NCBI GenBank assembly: GCA_011620645.1
Contig: WOYS01000073.1
Location: 1-39,916, forward strand
Direction of reading: 5' to 3'
Source: Mycobacterium sp.
Lineage (GTDB): Bacteria; Actinomycetota; Actinomycetes; Mycobacteriales; Mycobacteriaceae
DNA: 39,916 nucleotides
Each line of letters begins with the position of its first letter. The first letter of the stretch is position 1. A program made the translations under genes and the position numbers. The notes below the pieces were generated by a model that did not search any database, was not told the origin of the DNA, and saw nothing but the letters and a program-made list of their open reading frames with translations. This document shows, piece after piece, positions 32,308-39,916 of this stretch.

Positions 32308-33665
32308 GAAGATTGTCCTAACGGTCGTGGTTCGCGCAGACCCAGGTGGTCGCGCAGGGTGTTGCCCTCGTATTCGGCGCGGAAGTAGCCGCGGTCCTGC
32401 AGAACCGGCACCACCTGGTCGACGAATTCGTCATACGCGCCAGGCAGAAAGGCCGGAGAAACAATGAAGCCATCCGCGGCGCCGGCGTCGAAGTGGCGGA
32501 TCAGCTCATCGGCGATCTGCTCCCCCGTGCCGGCCCACTGCGGAACGAACCCCACGTTGGTTCCATACCGCCGACCCAACTCCGCCAAAGTGAGCTCCTC
32601 GGCGTGCATCGCGGCGGCGAACATGTGCAGTTGCGTCGGCACGTTGCGATCCTGCAGATCCTGCAGGATCGTCGTGATCGGAGTGTCCAACGGGTACGCC
32701 GCCAAGTTGATGCCGGTATGACTGGACAGCGTCGACAGGCCCACTTCCGGATGCACCAGACTGTTCAGGTATTCCAGTCGTTCCTGCGCCACCGCCTCGG
32801 TCTCCCCCAGCACCGGCATCACGGCGGTGAAGATCTTCGTCTGATCCGGATCACGCCCCGCAGCCTTCACCTCTGTTTTGATGTCCTGATAGGTGGCCTG
32901 CATCAATCCCAGATCGGGCGCGACACTGAAAACGGCCTCGGCCCACCGCCCGGCGAAGCGCCGACCCCGCGGCGACAATCCGGCCTGAAGGATCACCGGC
33001 TCACCCTGAGGTGAACGAGGCACCTGCAGAGGCCCGCGCACATTCAGCCACTGCCCGTGGTGATCGACGTAGTGAACCTTCGCGGGATCGGCGAACACGC
33101 CGGCCGCCTTGTCCAGCACCAGCGCGTCCTCATCCCAGCTGTTCCAGAGCTTCTTGACCGCCTCCAGGAACTCATCAGCCCGGTCATAGCGGGTGTCGTG
33201 TTCCAGATGCTGATCAATACCGAAGTTGCGCGCTTCAGCGTCGTTGAGCGAGGTCACCACGTTCCAGGACACGCGGCCCCCGGACAGGTGATCAAGCGTC
33301 GCGAACACTCGAGCGACGTGATACGGGGGATAGTAGGTCGCCGAAATGGTAGCCCCGAGACCTAGGTGTTCGGTCACCGCGGCCATGGTTGCGACCACAC
33401 TGGCCGGCTCCAAGGCGATTGCACCCTGCCCGCCAAGCCCGACACCGGTGTCCAGGTTGTCCCCGTAGCTGTCCTCGACGGCCAACCCGTCAGGAAGGAA
33501 CAACAGATCGAACTTGCCGCGCTCCAGGGTACGGGCGATGTGTTGGTAGTACTTCCCGGTCAAAAAACCATTCGACGCGTCCGGATGCCGCCACGCCCCA
33601 TGTGCATGAGTCACATTGCCGGCCGAGAAGAAACCGGCCAGATGCAGTTGTCGCCGTTGAGCCAT
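32241..33665 (-). CDS. dszA: Dibenzothiophene-sulfone monooxygenase DszA, with C-terminal read-on extension
   Basis: DszA is an FMNH2-dependent luciferase-like monooxygenase that opens the thiophene ring of DBT sulfone to give the sulfinate used by DszB. The protein is 474 residues. Residues 1-453 correspond to the usual DszA ([40 protein letters not shown] and [16 protein letters not shown] are typical, quoted in part). Where the Rhodococcus gene ends in a TGA overlapping the dszB ATG, the codon here is TGG. The frame therefore runs on for 21 codons ([21 protein letters not shown] minus one) inside dszB. An AGAGGA site lies about 10 bases before the ATG. Confidence 0.93.
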   Translation of the reverse strand: MAQRRQLHLAGFFSAGNVTHAHGAWRHPDASNGFLTGKYYQHIARTLERGKFDLLFLPDGLAVEDSYGDNLDTGVGLGGQGAIALEPASVVATMAAVTEHLGLGATISATYYPPYHVARVFATLDHLSGGRVSWNVVTSLNDAEARNFGIDQHLEHDTRYDRADEFLEAVKKLWNSWDEDALVLDKAAGVFADPAKVHYVDHHGQWLNVRGPLQVPRSPQGEPVILQAGLSPRGRRFAGRWAEAVFSVAPDLGLMQATYQDIKTEVKAAGRDPDQTKIFTAVMPVLGETEAVAQERLEYLNSLVHPEVGLSTLSSHTGINLAAYPLDTPITTILQDLQDRNVPTQLHMFAAAMHAEELTLAELGRRYGTNVGFVPQWAGTGEQIADELIRHFDAGAADGFIVSPAFLPGAYDEFVDQVVPVLQDRGYFRAEYEGNTLRDHLGLREPRPLGQSSWQAASAPETPVQNLIPASSTH

Positions 33666-33899
33666 TGCGTATATGTCCTCTAACCGTAAAGAGCGGAGCG
33701 CTTCGTGTCGCCAAGAAGTTTCACCCCCACCCCCGGGGTGTGCCCACCGTTAAAATTCGTCCGATTTCAATTCTTTGCGGGCGAACAACCCGAAGACTGG
33801 TTCGGCCGCTTCGGCGGCCGCTGATTCCGGTGTCGCCGGGGGCCAGCGGGAATGCCCAATCGGTGTATCGCCGACCGTCGGGCGGAATACCGTACCGAT
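33666..33899. promoter_or_regulatory. Divergent control region between dszA and the P450 remnant
   Basis: This 234-base gap has lower G+C stretches and carries an inverted repeat CACCCC-C-GGGGTG (33728-33740). It also has an imperfect 11-base inverted pair, GGTGTATCGCC and GGCGGAATACC, just before the P450 start, and a minus-strand TACGGT that could be the dszA -10. A TACCGT hexamer (33888-33893) lies six bases before the P450 ATG. In Rhodococcus the dsz promoter is repressed by sulfate and cysteine. Whether that operates here cannot be seen. Confidence 0.4.
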
Positions 33900-34983
33900 A
33901 TGACGATGAACCGTACCGTCGACCTGACCGGGACCTTCGCGGCTGACCTTCACGGTGTGCTCGGCGCGGCGGCACGGCAGAGGCCGCTGGCCACGGACGT
34001 AGCGACCGGCGCCACCGTCGTGTTGCGCCAAGGCGACCTCGAAGCGTTGGCGCACCGATCAGCGACTAGAGGGGATCGGGCTGGCGTTGTTCGACATGAT
34101 AGGCGTCACCGACGGACACCTGCGCGACTGGTACGGCCGGGTGATGTTCACCACCGAAGGGGATTATCACCGCCGTCTGCGATCGCTCGTTTCCCGTGCC
34201 TTCACGCCTCGGTCCGTCGAGGCGCTACGAGCGACGGCCGCCGATATGGCCGCCGAGGCCGTCGCTTCGGTCCGCCAGGGCGGTGACCTTGTCGCGGCAT
34301 GCTCGACTCTGGCCACACGGCTGATGTGCCGCCTGATCGGCATACCTGACGACGATGTCTCGGTGTTCGCGCGGTGGCTCGACGTCTTGAGCCCAGTATT
34401 TCTTGTCATGACGCCCGAACAAATCGCGGCCGCGACGACCGCGATCACAGAACTGCAGCGCTATGTCGATGAGTTGACGACGCGTCGCAGCAAGGACCCG
34501 GGACGCGATCTCATTACTGCACTGCTGGCATCCGAGGCCGATGGCGAGCGCCTCACCCACGGCGAAACCGTCGCGATGATCGCCAATCTGCTTGTGGCCG
34601 GACATGATACGGCCGGGAGCCAGATACCCTGCAGTATTCTGGTGGCCCTGCAGCACCGCCACGAACTCGACGGCGTTCATGAAGACAAGGCCGGCTGGCA
34701 AGTGCAGTCGCAGAAACCATGCGCCTAGAGCCCAGTATCCCGTACATTCCTCGCACGGCCGTGGCGCCGATCGAGTTGTACGGCACGACAATTCCGGTCG
34801 GCTCGATGGTGTTTCTCTGCATAGCCGCCGCGTGCCATGGCGAAGATTGCGGTGGAAGAGAGCGTGCGCGCTGTATTGGCAGCTGATCATCCCCCACTGC
34901 GGCTGACCGAGGATCCGGCGGACATTCCGTGGCGACAGGTGCTTGGCCGCAGCCCCGCTCGACTGCTCGTCAGTTCCGAGTGA
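33900..34983 (+). pseudogene. Decayed cytochrome P450 gene
   Basis: Pieces of one P450 lie in three reading frames. The ATG at 33900 opens MTMNRTVDLTGTF and runs to LEALAH. An extra C at about 34056 shifts the frame to IGLALFDMIGVTDG, continuing through FTTEGDYHRRLRSLVSRAF and the I-helix LLVAGHDTAGSQI, until a stop at 34726-34728. A third piece from 34728 reads EPSIPYIPRTAVAP and PVGSMVFLCIAA. From 34840 the C-terminal end AKIAVEESVRAVLAAD follows, ending RSPARLLVSSE. The heme-binding cysteine loop that should lie between the last two pieces is missing, so no active enzyme is possible. The leaderless-type promoter is still visible. Confidence 0.85.
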
Positions 34984-35080
34984 GGAACCTAGGCCTACCA
35001 ACTCCTCGCTGATGTCGCCCCCCCCCGCGTATTCGAACCGGCATGAGAGGGTTCGGTCGCCGAGGCGCAACAATGAGTCC

Positions 35081-36145
35081 ATGGATCTGCCTGTGATGCC
35101 GCCGGTGCGACCCATGTTGGCGAAGTCTGTCACGTCAATTCCGGCCGGCGCTTTATACGAGCCCAAGTGGGATGGTTTTCGATCCATCTGCTTTCGGGAC
35201 GGCGACGACGTTCATCTGGGCAGCCGGAACGAACGCCCGTTGACCCGTTACTTTCCCGAACTTGTAGAGGCTGCGAAGTCAGAACTGCCACAACGGTGCG
35301 TCATAGACGGGGAGATCGTGGTCGCATTGAACGAGGGACTCGACTTCGAGGCACTCCAACAACGCGTTCATCCTGCGGACAGTCGTGTCCGGATGCTCGC
35401 CAAGAAGACACCGGCGTCGTTCGTGGCCTTTGACGTGCTCGCGCTCGCAGACGACGACCTCACCCGGCGATCCTTCGCCGAACGCCGCGTGGCGCTGACC
35501 GGTGCGCTGGCAGCCTCGGGCCCGACCTTCCACACCACGCCCGTCACCGATGACTTCGCCACGGCAGAACGTTGGTTCTCCGAGTTCGAGGGCGCCGGCT
35601 TGGACGGAGTGATCGCCAAGCCGTTCGACATCCCGTACCTGCAGGACAAGCGTGCGATGTTCAAGATCAAGCACGTGCGAACGGCGGACTGCGTGGTCGC
35701 TGGCTATCGGACGCACAAGTCGAGCAACGCTACGGTGGGCTCGCTGTTGCTCGGGTTGTACAGAGCTGACGGTGTCCTTGCGTCCGTCGGCGTCATCGGA
35801 GCATTTCCGATGGCTCGGCGACGCAGCCTCTTCGCGGAATTGCAGTCACTGGTAGTCGACATATCAACTCACCCGTGGAACTGGGCATCGCACGAGGCCG
35901 GAGAGCGCACACCTCAAAGGAATGCCGGGTCCAGATGGAACGCCGGGAAAGACCTTTCCTTCGTCCCGCTCAAGCCGGAACTGGTTGTGGAGGTTCGCTA
36001 CGACCACATGGAAGGCGGACGTTTCCGCCACGTCGCACAATTCAACCGGTGGCGGCCAGACCGCGCCCCAGAAACGTGCACATACGGACAGCTCGAGCAG
36101 CCGGTTCGCTTCGGCCTCAACGATATAGTTCCCGGTCTCGGCTAG
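35081..36145 (+). CDS. ligC: ATP-dependent DNA ligase LigC
   Basis: LigC is a single-turnover-domain ATP-dependent ligase that joins DNA ends and gaps, working with PolD-type polymerases in repair. The 354-residue protein has the nucleotidyl motif I YEPKWDGFR with the adenylated Lys29, motif III region FVAFDVLALADDD, motif IV LDGVIAKPF and motif V FKIKHVRTADCVV. An OB-fold domain follows (about 230-354). The ATG at 35081 gives the family N terminus (MDLPVMPPVRPMLA). The frame is open upstream into the P450 remnant but not conserved. Homologues sit beside polD2. Here the dsz island separates them. Confidence 0.93.
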   Translation: MDLPVMPPVRPMLAKSVTSIPAGALYEPKWDGFRSICFRDGDDVHLGSRNERPLTRYFPELVEAAKSELPQRCVIDGEIVVALNEGLDFEALQQRVHPADSRVRMLAKKTPASFVAFDVLALADDDLTRRSFAERRVALTGALAASGPTFHTTPVTDDFATAERWFSEFEGAGLDGVIAKPFDIPYLQDKRAMFKIKHVRTADCVVAGYRTHKSSNATVGSLLLGLYRADGVLASVGVIGAFPMARRRSLFAELQSLVVDISTHPWNWASHEAGERTPQRNAGSRWNAGKDLSFVPLKPELVVEVRYDHMEGGRFRHVAQFNRWRPDRAPETCTYGQLEQPVRFGLNDIVPGLG

Positions 36146-36154
36146 GCGCCGTCA

Positions 36155-37003
36155 TCACGACCGAGTGGACTTGCCCGTCACCACGTGATGGGAACGACGG
36201 AGGATTCGCCGGAGGAGAAGACCTATCACGACGAGGACGACCACCAGCGCGACGACCAGGTTGTTGACGTTCGATGCGATGCGGGCGAGCCAACCTTGAA
36301 GGGCCACTGACGTGTCCGCGTCGAGGAAGCCGCCGAGGTTCGCGGTGCCAGCGGTGAGCAGGAACAGCAGGCCGATCCCGATAAACAGCGCCCCCGAGAT
36401 CAGCGACGTCGTATGGGTATGGATCGGGCCGACACGTACTGCCCGTCCCCGCAACCACTTTCGGTGACCGAGGTCGTATCGGTCCCACAGCGCTGCGAGT
36501 ACAGCGAGCGGGACCGTCATCCCCGCGGCGTAGACGGCCATGAGGAACGCACCATACGGGGCGTGGCCGCCGGCCACCGCGACGGTGAGGACGGCGCCCA
36601 GTAGCGGCCCGGAGCAGAAACCGGCCAGTCCGTAAACAGTGCCCAGGATGAAGACCGACAGACGGGTGGTGATGGCCGTCGTACCGGCGATGCGTTGCGC
36701 GACGCCCAGATTGAAGCCCTTGCCCAACAGGATCATCACCCCGAAGGCCATGATGATCAGAGCGCTGACGAAGGTGGTCTGGCTGCGGTAGGTGGTGATC
36801 GCCGATCCCGCGGCGCCCACGCCGGCACCGAGGGGGACCAGCACGGCGGCCAGTCCCAGGAAGAAGATCCCGGTGCGGGCCAGCAGGGTCCCGAGTCCGT
36901 CGAACGCGTAGGCGAAGAACGACGGAAGGAGCAGCGCCGAGCATGGGCTGAGGATGGAGAGCAGACCCCCCAGGAAGGCGCCGAGGACTCCGATCTCTGT
37001 CAC
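36155..37003 (-). CDS. CcdA/DsbD-like membrane thiol electron carrier
   Basis: The 282-residue protein has at least six membrane segments and the two membrane cysteines of CcdA-type transporters: Cys21 in ILSPCSALLLPSFF and Cys130 in GFCSGPLLG. Such proteins pass electrons from cytosolic thioredoxin to thiol proteins outside the membrane. It is translated in coupling with the DsbA-like gene (ATGA overlap at 37000-37003), which is its likely partner. The C-terminal tail is basic. It could serve cytochrome c maturation elsewhere, but no other ccs genes are in view. Confidence 0.88.
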   Translation of the reverse strand: MTEIGVLGAFLGGLLSILSPCSALLLPSFFAYAFDGLGTLLARTGIFFLGLAAVLVPLGAGVGAAGSAITTYRSQTTFVSALIIMAFGVMILLGKGFNLGVAQRIAGTTAITTRLSVFILGTVYGLAGFCSGPLLGAVLTVAVAGGHAPYGAFLMAVYAAGMTVPLAVLAALWDRYDLGHRKWLRGRAVRVGPIHTHTTSLISGALFIGIGLLFLLTAGTANLGGFLDADTSVALQGWLARIASNVNNLVVALVVVLVVIGLLLRRILRRSHHVVTGKSTRS

Positions 37004-37755
37004 GAGCCGGCGGGCCGCCCCGCGGCGAGGTTGTCGATCAGCGTGGTGAACACCTCGGTGGGTTGGGCTCCCAGGACGGGGGTTCCGTGTACCGAGAACG
37101 CGGGCGTGGACGAGATGCCGAACCGATTGGCGACCTGCAGATCGGCGTTGATGGCGGCGTCGAACGCGGCGCTCGTGGCATCGGCGGTGAAGCGTTGCAG
37201 GTCGGGTACCCCGGCCTGCTCGGCGAAACCTCGAAGCGCAGCCGGGGTGAGGTCGGCGTGGCCCTTGGGAGGTGCGGCTTGATAGACGGCGTTGACGAAC
37301 GGCCAGAACCGGCCCTGTGCGGCGGCGGCCCGGCCGGCGCGGGCGGCGGCCATGGACTGCTCACCGAAGATCGGCATGTCGCGCCATTCGATGCGCAGCA
37401 CACCGCTGTTGACGTACTTGTCGACCAGTTGAGGTTCCGTGGTTCGCGCGAACTGCGCGCAGAACGGGCAGCGGAAGTCGGCGAACTCGACGAACGTCAC
37501 GGGCGCGGTGACCGAGCCTTGCGCCATGGGGTCGTTGGGTTGGCGTCGGGCGAGATCCCCCAACGGACCGAGCGGGACAGCAACGGGCGCAGCGACGGCG
37601 GCTGAGGTTGCAGTCAATGTCGCCGACCCCGCTGTGTCGCTGTCTTGTTGTCGCACCACGAGAACGGTGACGATGATCAGTGCGATGACGATCGCGACGG
37701 TAAGCAGCGTGAGGTCGCGACGTCGTGACGTCTCGGCCGGTGGGCGTTCAAGCAC
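37000..37755 (-). CDS. DsbA-like thioredoxin-fold oxidoreductase
   Basis: The 251-residue protein has an N-terminal membrane anchor (about 15-34), a proline/alanine linker, and a DsbA/thioredoxin_4 domain with active site FADFRCPFCAQF (Cys96-Pro-Phe-Cys99) and the cis-proline loop GISSTPAFSV. It should act outside the membrane on protein thiols. The start is a GTG at 37755 with an AAGGGA site. It is 63 bases after the TauE/SafE gene and overlaps the CcdA-like gene, which would keep it reduced or recycle it. Confidence 0.9.
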   Translation of the reverse strand: MLERPPAETSRRRDLTLLTVAIVIALIIVTVLVVRQQDSDTAGSATLTATSAAVAAPVAVPLGPLGDLARRQPNDPMAQGSVTAPVTFVEFADFRCPFCAQFARTTEPQLVDKYVNSGVLRIEWRDMPIFGEQSMAAARAGRAAAAQGRFWPFVNAVYQAAPPKGHADLTPAALRGFAEQAGVPDLQRFTADATSAAFDAAINADLQVANRFGISSTPAFSVHGTPVLGAQPTEVFTTLIDNLAAGRPAGS

Positions 37756-37818
37756 TCGGTTCCCTTCGTTGTTGTCACGCAGGCGGTTTCCCGCGGTGGT
37801 GTCGCTCTCGGTCGGAGG

Positions 37819-38673
37819 TCAGTGGGCGAGCTCGATGCCGGCGGTGGTGGCGACGTAGACGGCGACGGCGAGGAGCAGGACGGCGAAGCTGCGCGTCAGG
37901 GCATTGCCGGAGATCCGGTCGCCGATGACGGTGCCCGCGAAGGACCCCGCGATGGCGGCCAGGGTGAATGGGATGACGATCTGCCAGGGGATGCTGGCGG
38001 TTCCGAGCCGTTCGGCGAAGGCGCCGGCGCTGGTGATGGCGATGATCACCAGCGACGTGCCGACGGCGACGGGCATGGAGTAGCCCAAGGCGAGGACCAA
38101 GGCGGGCACGATGAGGAAACCGCCGCCCACACCGAGGAACCCGGTGAGGAATCCGACGACGAGGGCGGCCGCGACGAGCTTGCCGGCCTGCGCCGTACTC
38201 ACCCGCGACCTCGTGGCGGTGGCCACGGCGACCGATGAATTGCCGCTGCCATCAACGGGTTCCGCGCCGGCATACGGGTCATGATCTGGCCCGCTCTCAG
38301 GTTCGGCGGACTTCCTGGTGCGTAGCAGCATGGCGACCGCGGCCACCACCATCAGCGCGGAGAAGGCGATCAACAGAACCTGAGGGTCCACGGCACGGTT
38401 GAGGATCGATCCACCGAACGCGGTGAGCGACCCGATGACGCCGAATACCGCCGCGGCCTTCCACTGGACGTGTCCGCCGCGGGCGTGGGCGACCGCGGCG
38501 ATCACCGACGTGATGCCCACGATGATGAGGGAGGCGCTCGTCGCGGACTGCGGTCCCACGCCGAGCAGGGACACCAGGACCGGCACGGTGAGGATGGACC
38601 CGCCGCCGCCGAGCACGCCCAGGCAGAGGCCGATCAGGATCCCGCAGGCGATGGCGACGACGACGGTGTACAT
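37819..38673 (-). CDS. TauE/SafE-family sulfite/anion exporter
   Basis: The 284-residue membrane protein has two four-helix repeats with the family's glycine motifs, LGVLGGGGSILTVPVLV near the N terminus and GFLTGFLGVGGGFLIVPALVL in the second half. A charged, proline/aspartate-rich loop lies between. Members export sulfite, sulfoacetate or other sulfur anions. The frame is open upstream, but the ATG at 38673 comes one base after the rhodanese stop and gives a normal start, consistent with translational coupling. It is likely to remove sulfite or thiosulfate made in the cell. Confidence 0.88.
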   Translation of the reverse strand: MYTVVVAIACGILIGLCLGVLGGGGSILTVPVLVSLLGVGPQSATSASLIIVGITSVIAAVAHARGGHVQWKAAAVFGVIGSLTAFGGSILNRAVDPQVLLIAFSALMVVAAVAMLLRTRKSAEPESGPDHDPYAGAEPVDGSGNSSVAVATATRSRVSTAQAGKLVAAALVVGFLTGFLGVGGGFLIVPALVLALGYSMPVAVGTSLVIIAITSAGAFAERLGTASIPWQIVIPFTLAAIAGSFAGTVIGDRISGNALTRSFAVLLLAVAVYVATTAGIELAH

Positions 38674-38674
38674 C

Positions 38675-39013
38675 TCAGATGACCGTGCCGGGGGTGCCGT
38701 CCTCACGGATGACGGGGTGTCCGGCGTTCTGCCAGGCCGTCATTCCGCCGGCCAGGTTGTGCACCGCCAACCCGGCGGTGGCCAGCTTGGCAGCGGCCTT
38801 GCTGGAGCGACCGCCGGAGCGGCAGACGACGATCAGCGGTGAGGTGTCGGTGTGCGCCGACGGATCGAGGTCGCCGAGGGGCACGTGCACCGCGTTCGGG
38901 GCGTGTCCGGCGGCCCATTCGTCGGCTTCACGGACGTCGATGAGGCTCGCCGTGCCTGCGTCGATCATCTGCTGGGCGGTGGTGGGATCGACGTCCTGCA
39001 AGGGTTCGGCCAT
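38675..39013 (-). CDS. Single-domain rhodanese
   Basis: The 112-residue protein is a rhodanese-homology domain with the persulfide-forming cysteine in VVCRSGGRSSKAA (Cys64) and the DVREADEWAAGHAPNAVHVP signature. It moves sulfane sulfur between thiols or to sulfite or cyanide. It has no signal peptide. A GAGGAG site lies six bases before the ATG, and 29 bases separate it from the GntR gene. It is in one operon with the TauE/SafE exporter, suggesting thiosulfate or persulfide handling. Confidence 0.93.
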   Translation of the reverse strand: MAEPLQDVDPTTAQQMIDAGTASLIDVREADEWAAGHAPNAVHVPLGDLDPSAHTDTSPLIVVCRSGGRSSKAAAKLATAGLAVHNLAGGMTAWQNAGHPVIREDGTPGTVI

Positions 39014-39042
39014 GAGATTCTCCTCTACTCGGTGGTGGACGA

Positions 39043-39828
39043 TTAGCTGCGCGACAGTGATTCGGCGGTGAGGAACCGGTACCCCTCACTGGGTGAGAAG
39101 CGGGCGCTCACGGTGAAGCGGTCACCGCGAATCACGGTGTGGCGCAGTTCCACTGGGCGGGTGCCCATGAAGCTCAGCCGTCGGATCGACAGCGCGGCCG
39201 AACGCTCGTCCAGATCGAGCAGCGCAGCGTCGGCGGGTTGGGGCATCACCGCGGTGACGTCTTCGCGTCCGCCGGTGAGTCGGATACCGCAGCGCGTGTC
39301 GAGCTCGATGTACAGGGCGGTGTGGGTGAAGCTCGCCTGCAGCAGGGGCTCGGCGAGTTCGGCGGGCAGCCAGGCAGAATCCAGCGCCAGCGGCAAGTCG
39401 CCGGCCATGCGGAGACGCTCCAGATACACCAGGGGGGCCTCGGGACCCATCTCCAGGGTCGCGGCCACCGCCGGGTCGGTGCGGATCTCCAACGCCCGCA
39501 CCACGCTGTACTGGGTCAGGCCGGTCGACTCGACCGCCGCGAAGAGGCTGTACAACGCTCCCAGGGGCTGCTCGATGACCGGTACGTCGGCCAACCGGGT
39601 GGCGCGGCCACGTCCGGCGATCAGGACCCCCTCGGCCCGCAGGTGGCGCAGCGCTTCGCGCACCGTGTGACGGCTCACACCGTAGGCGGCGGTCAACGCG
39701 TGCTCGCCGGGAAAGCCGTCGGTGAACTCTCCAGCGGCGATGCGCCCCACGAGGTCCTCGCGCAGTTGTGCCCACAGCGGCAGCGCGCTGGACCTGTCCA
39801 TGCGATCGCTCAGATCACCGTTGACCAC
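39043..39828 (-). CDS. GntR/HutC-family transcriptional regulator
   Basis: The 261-residue protein has an N-terminal winged helix (about 15-85; PLWAQLREDLVGRIAAGEF, GVSRHTVREALRHLRAEGVL) and a UTRA effector-binding domain (about 95-250) of the HutC type. The GTG at 39828 has a strong GGAGG site six bases upstream. As first gene of the rhodanese-TauE cluster it is probably the local regulator. Its ligand is unknown, and a sulfur compound is only a guess. A minus-strand TAGAGT at 39908-39913 is a possible -10. Confidence 0.88.
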   Translation of the reverse strand: MVNGDLSDRMDRSSALPLWAQLREDLVGRIAAGEFTDGFPGEHALTAAYGVSRHTVREALRHLRAEGVLIAGRGRATRLADVPVIEQPLGALYSLFAAVESTGLTQYSVVRALEIRTDPAVAATLEMGPEAPLVYLERLRMAGDLPLALDSAWLPAELAEPLLQASFTHTALYIELDTRCGIRLTGGREDVTAVMPQPADAALLDLDERSAALSIRRLSFMGTRPVELRHTVIRGDRFTVSARFSPSEGYRFLTAESLSRS

Positions 39829-39916
39829 GCCGAACCTCCACTTCCCTGAAGACTGCCCGATGCCCTTGATTGCTCCCGGGGGGGTGCATTCGCGTCGAAC
39901 ACCCGCTACTCTAGCC

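Noticed and set aside
34087-34728. A 213-residue intact P450 gene
   Set aside because: It lacks the N-terminal strands and the heme-binding region, and matching pieces in other frames lie on both sides, so it is part of a pseudogene.
28858-34983. Insertion sequence or transposase bordering the dsz genes
   Set aside because: No transposase or recombinase reading frame and no terminal inverted repeats were found in the window.

Overview
This window looks like chromosome of a fast-growing mycobacterium (Mycolicibacterium-like). Codon use is G+C-rich, and the gene order closely follows the M. tuberculosis Rv3700c-Rv3731 segment: egtE-egtD-egtC-egtB-egtA, a PknH-sensor-like protein, asd-ask, leuA, a DnaQ-like exonuclease, murT-gatD, recR-ybaB, the Ami1 amidase, an SRPBCC protein, an FAD oxidoreductase plus cyclopropane-synthase-like pair, dnaX, aspC, lucA, polD2 and ligC. 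The species is inferred from family recognition and synteny only; no database search was run.

Layout. 48-5254 (minus) is a complete ergothioneine operon in which every gene overlaps the next by 1 or 4 bases. 5338-8960 (minus) holds two secreted or lipid-anchored proteins and a trehalose-synthase-like GH13 enzyme. 9039-12484 (minus) holds a secreted DUF4185 protein and the aspartate-pathway genes asd and ask. leuA follows, read divergently and preceded by a leucine-rich leader peptide and an RNA hairpin. 14644-17670 holds the exonuclease and the divergent murT-gatD pair, which amidates lipid II. 17686-19602 (minus) holds ybaB, recR and a small unknown gene. 19708-25360 is cell-wall, lipid and replication housekeeping. 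aspC, the SRP RNA gene, a tRNA-Ser(GGA) gene and lucA follow.

Three regions are unusual. (1) recR is not a normal 200-residue gene. It reads in one frame into a 220-residue extension with the hallmarks of a RelA/SpoT-like nucleotidyltransferase, in visibly lower-G+C DNA, and is followed by an 86-codon gene of unknown function. (2) Between polD2 and ligC, neighbours in other mycobacteria, lies a full dszABC operon for the 4S dibenzothiophene desulfurization pathway. It is flanked by a frameshifted polD2 and a decayed cytochrome P450 gene. In dszA the expected stop codon reads as TGG, so the protein runs 21 residues further, into dszB. (3) The right end, 36155-39828 (minus), is a GntR-headed sulfur and thiol cluster: rhodanese, TauE/SafE exporter, DsbA-like oxidoreductase and CcdA-like electron carrier. 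It could plausibly deal with sulfite or sulfane sulfur, and DszB releases sulfite.

Several genes (the leuA leader, murT, ami1, the FAD oxidoreductase and the P450 remnant) have a TANNNT -10 hexamer 6-7 bases before the start codon, the arrangement expected of leaderless mycobacterial transcripts.
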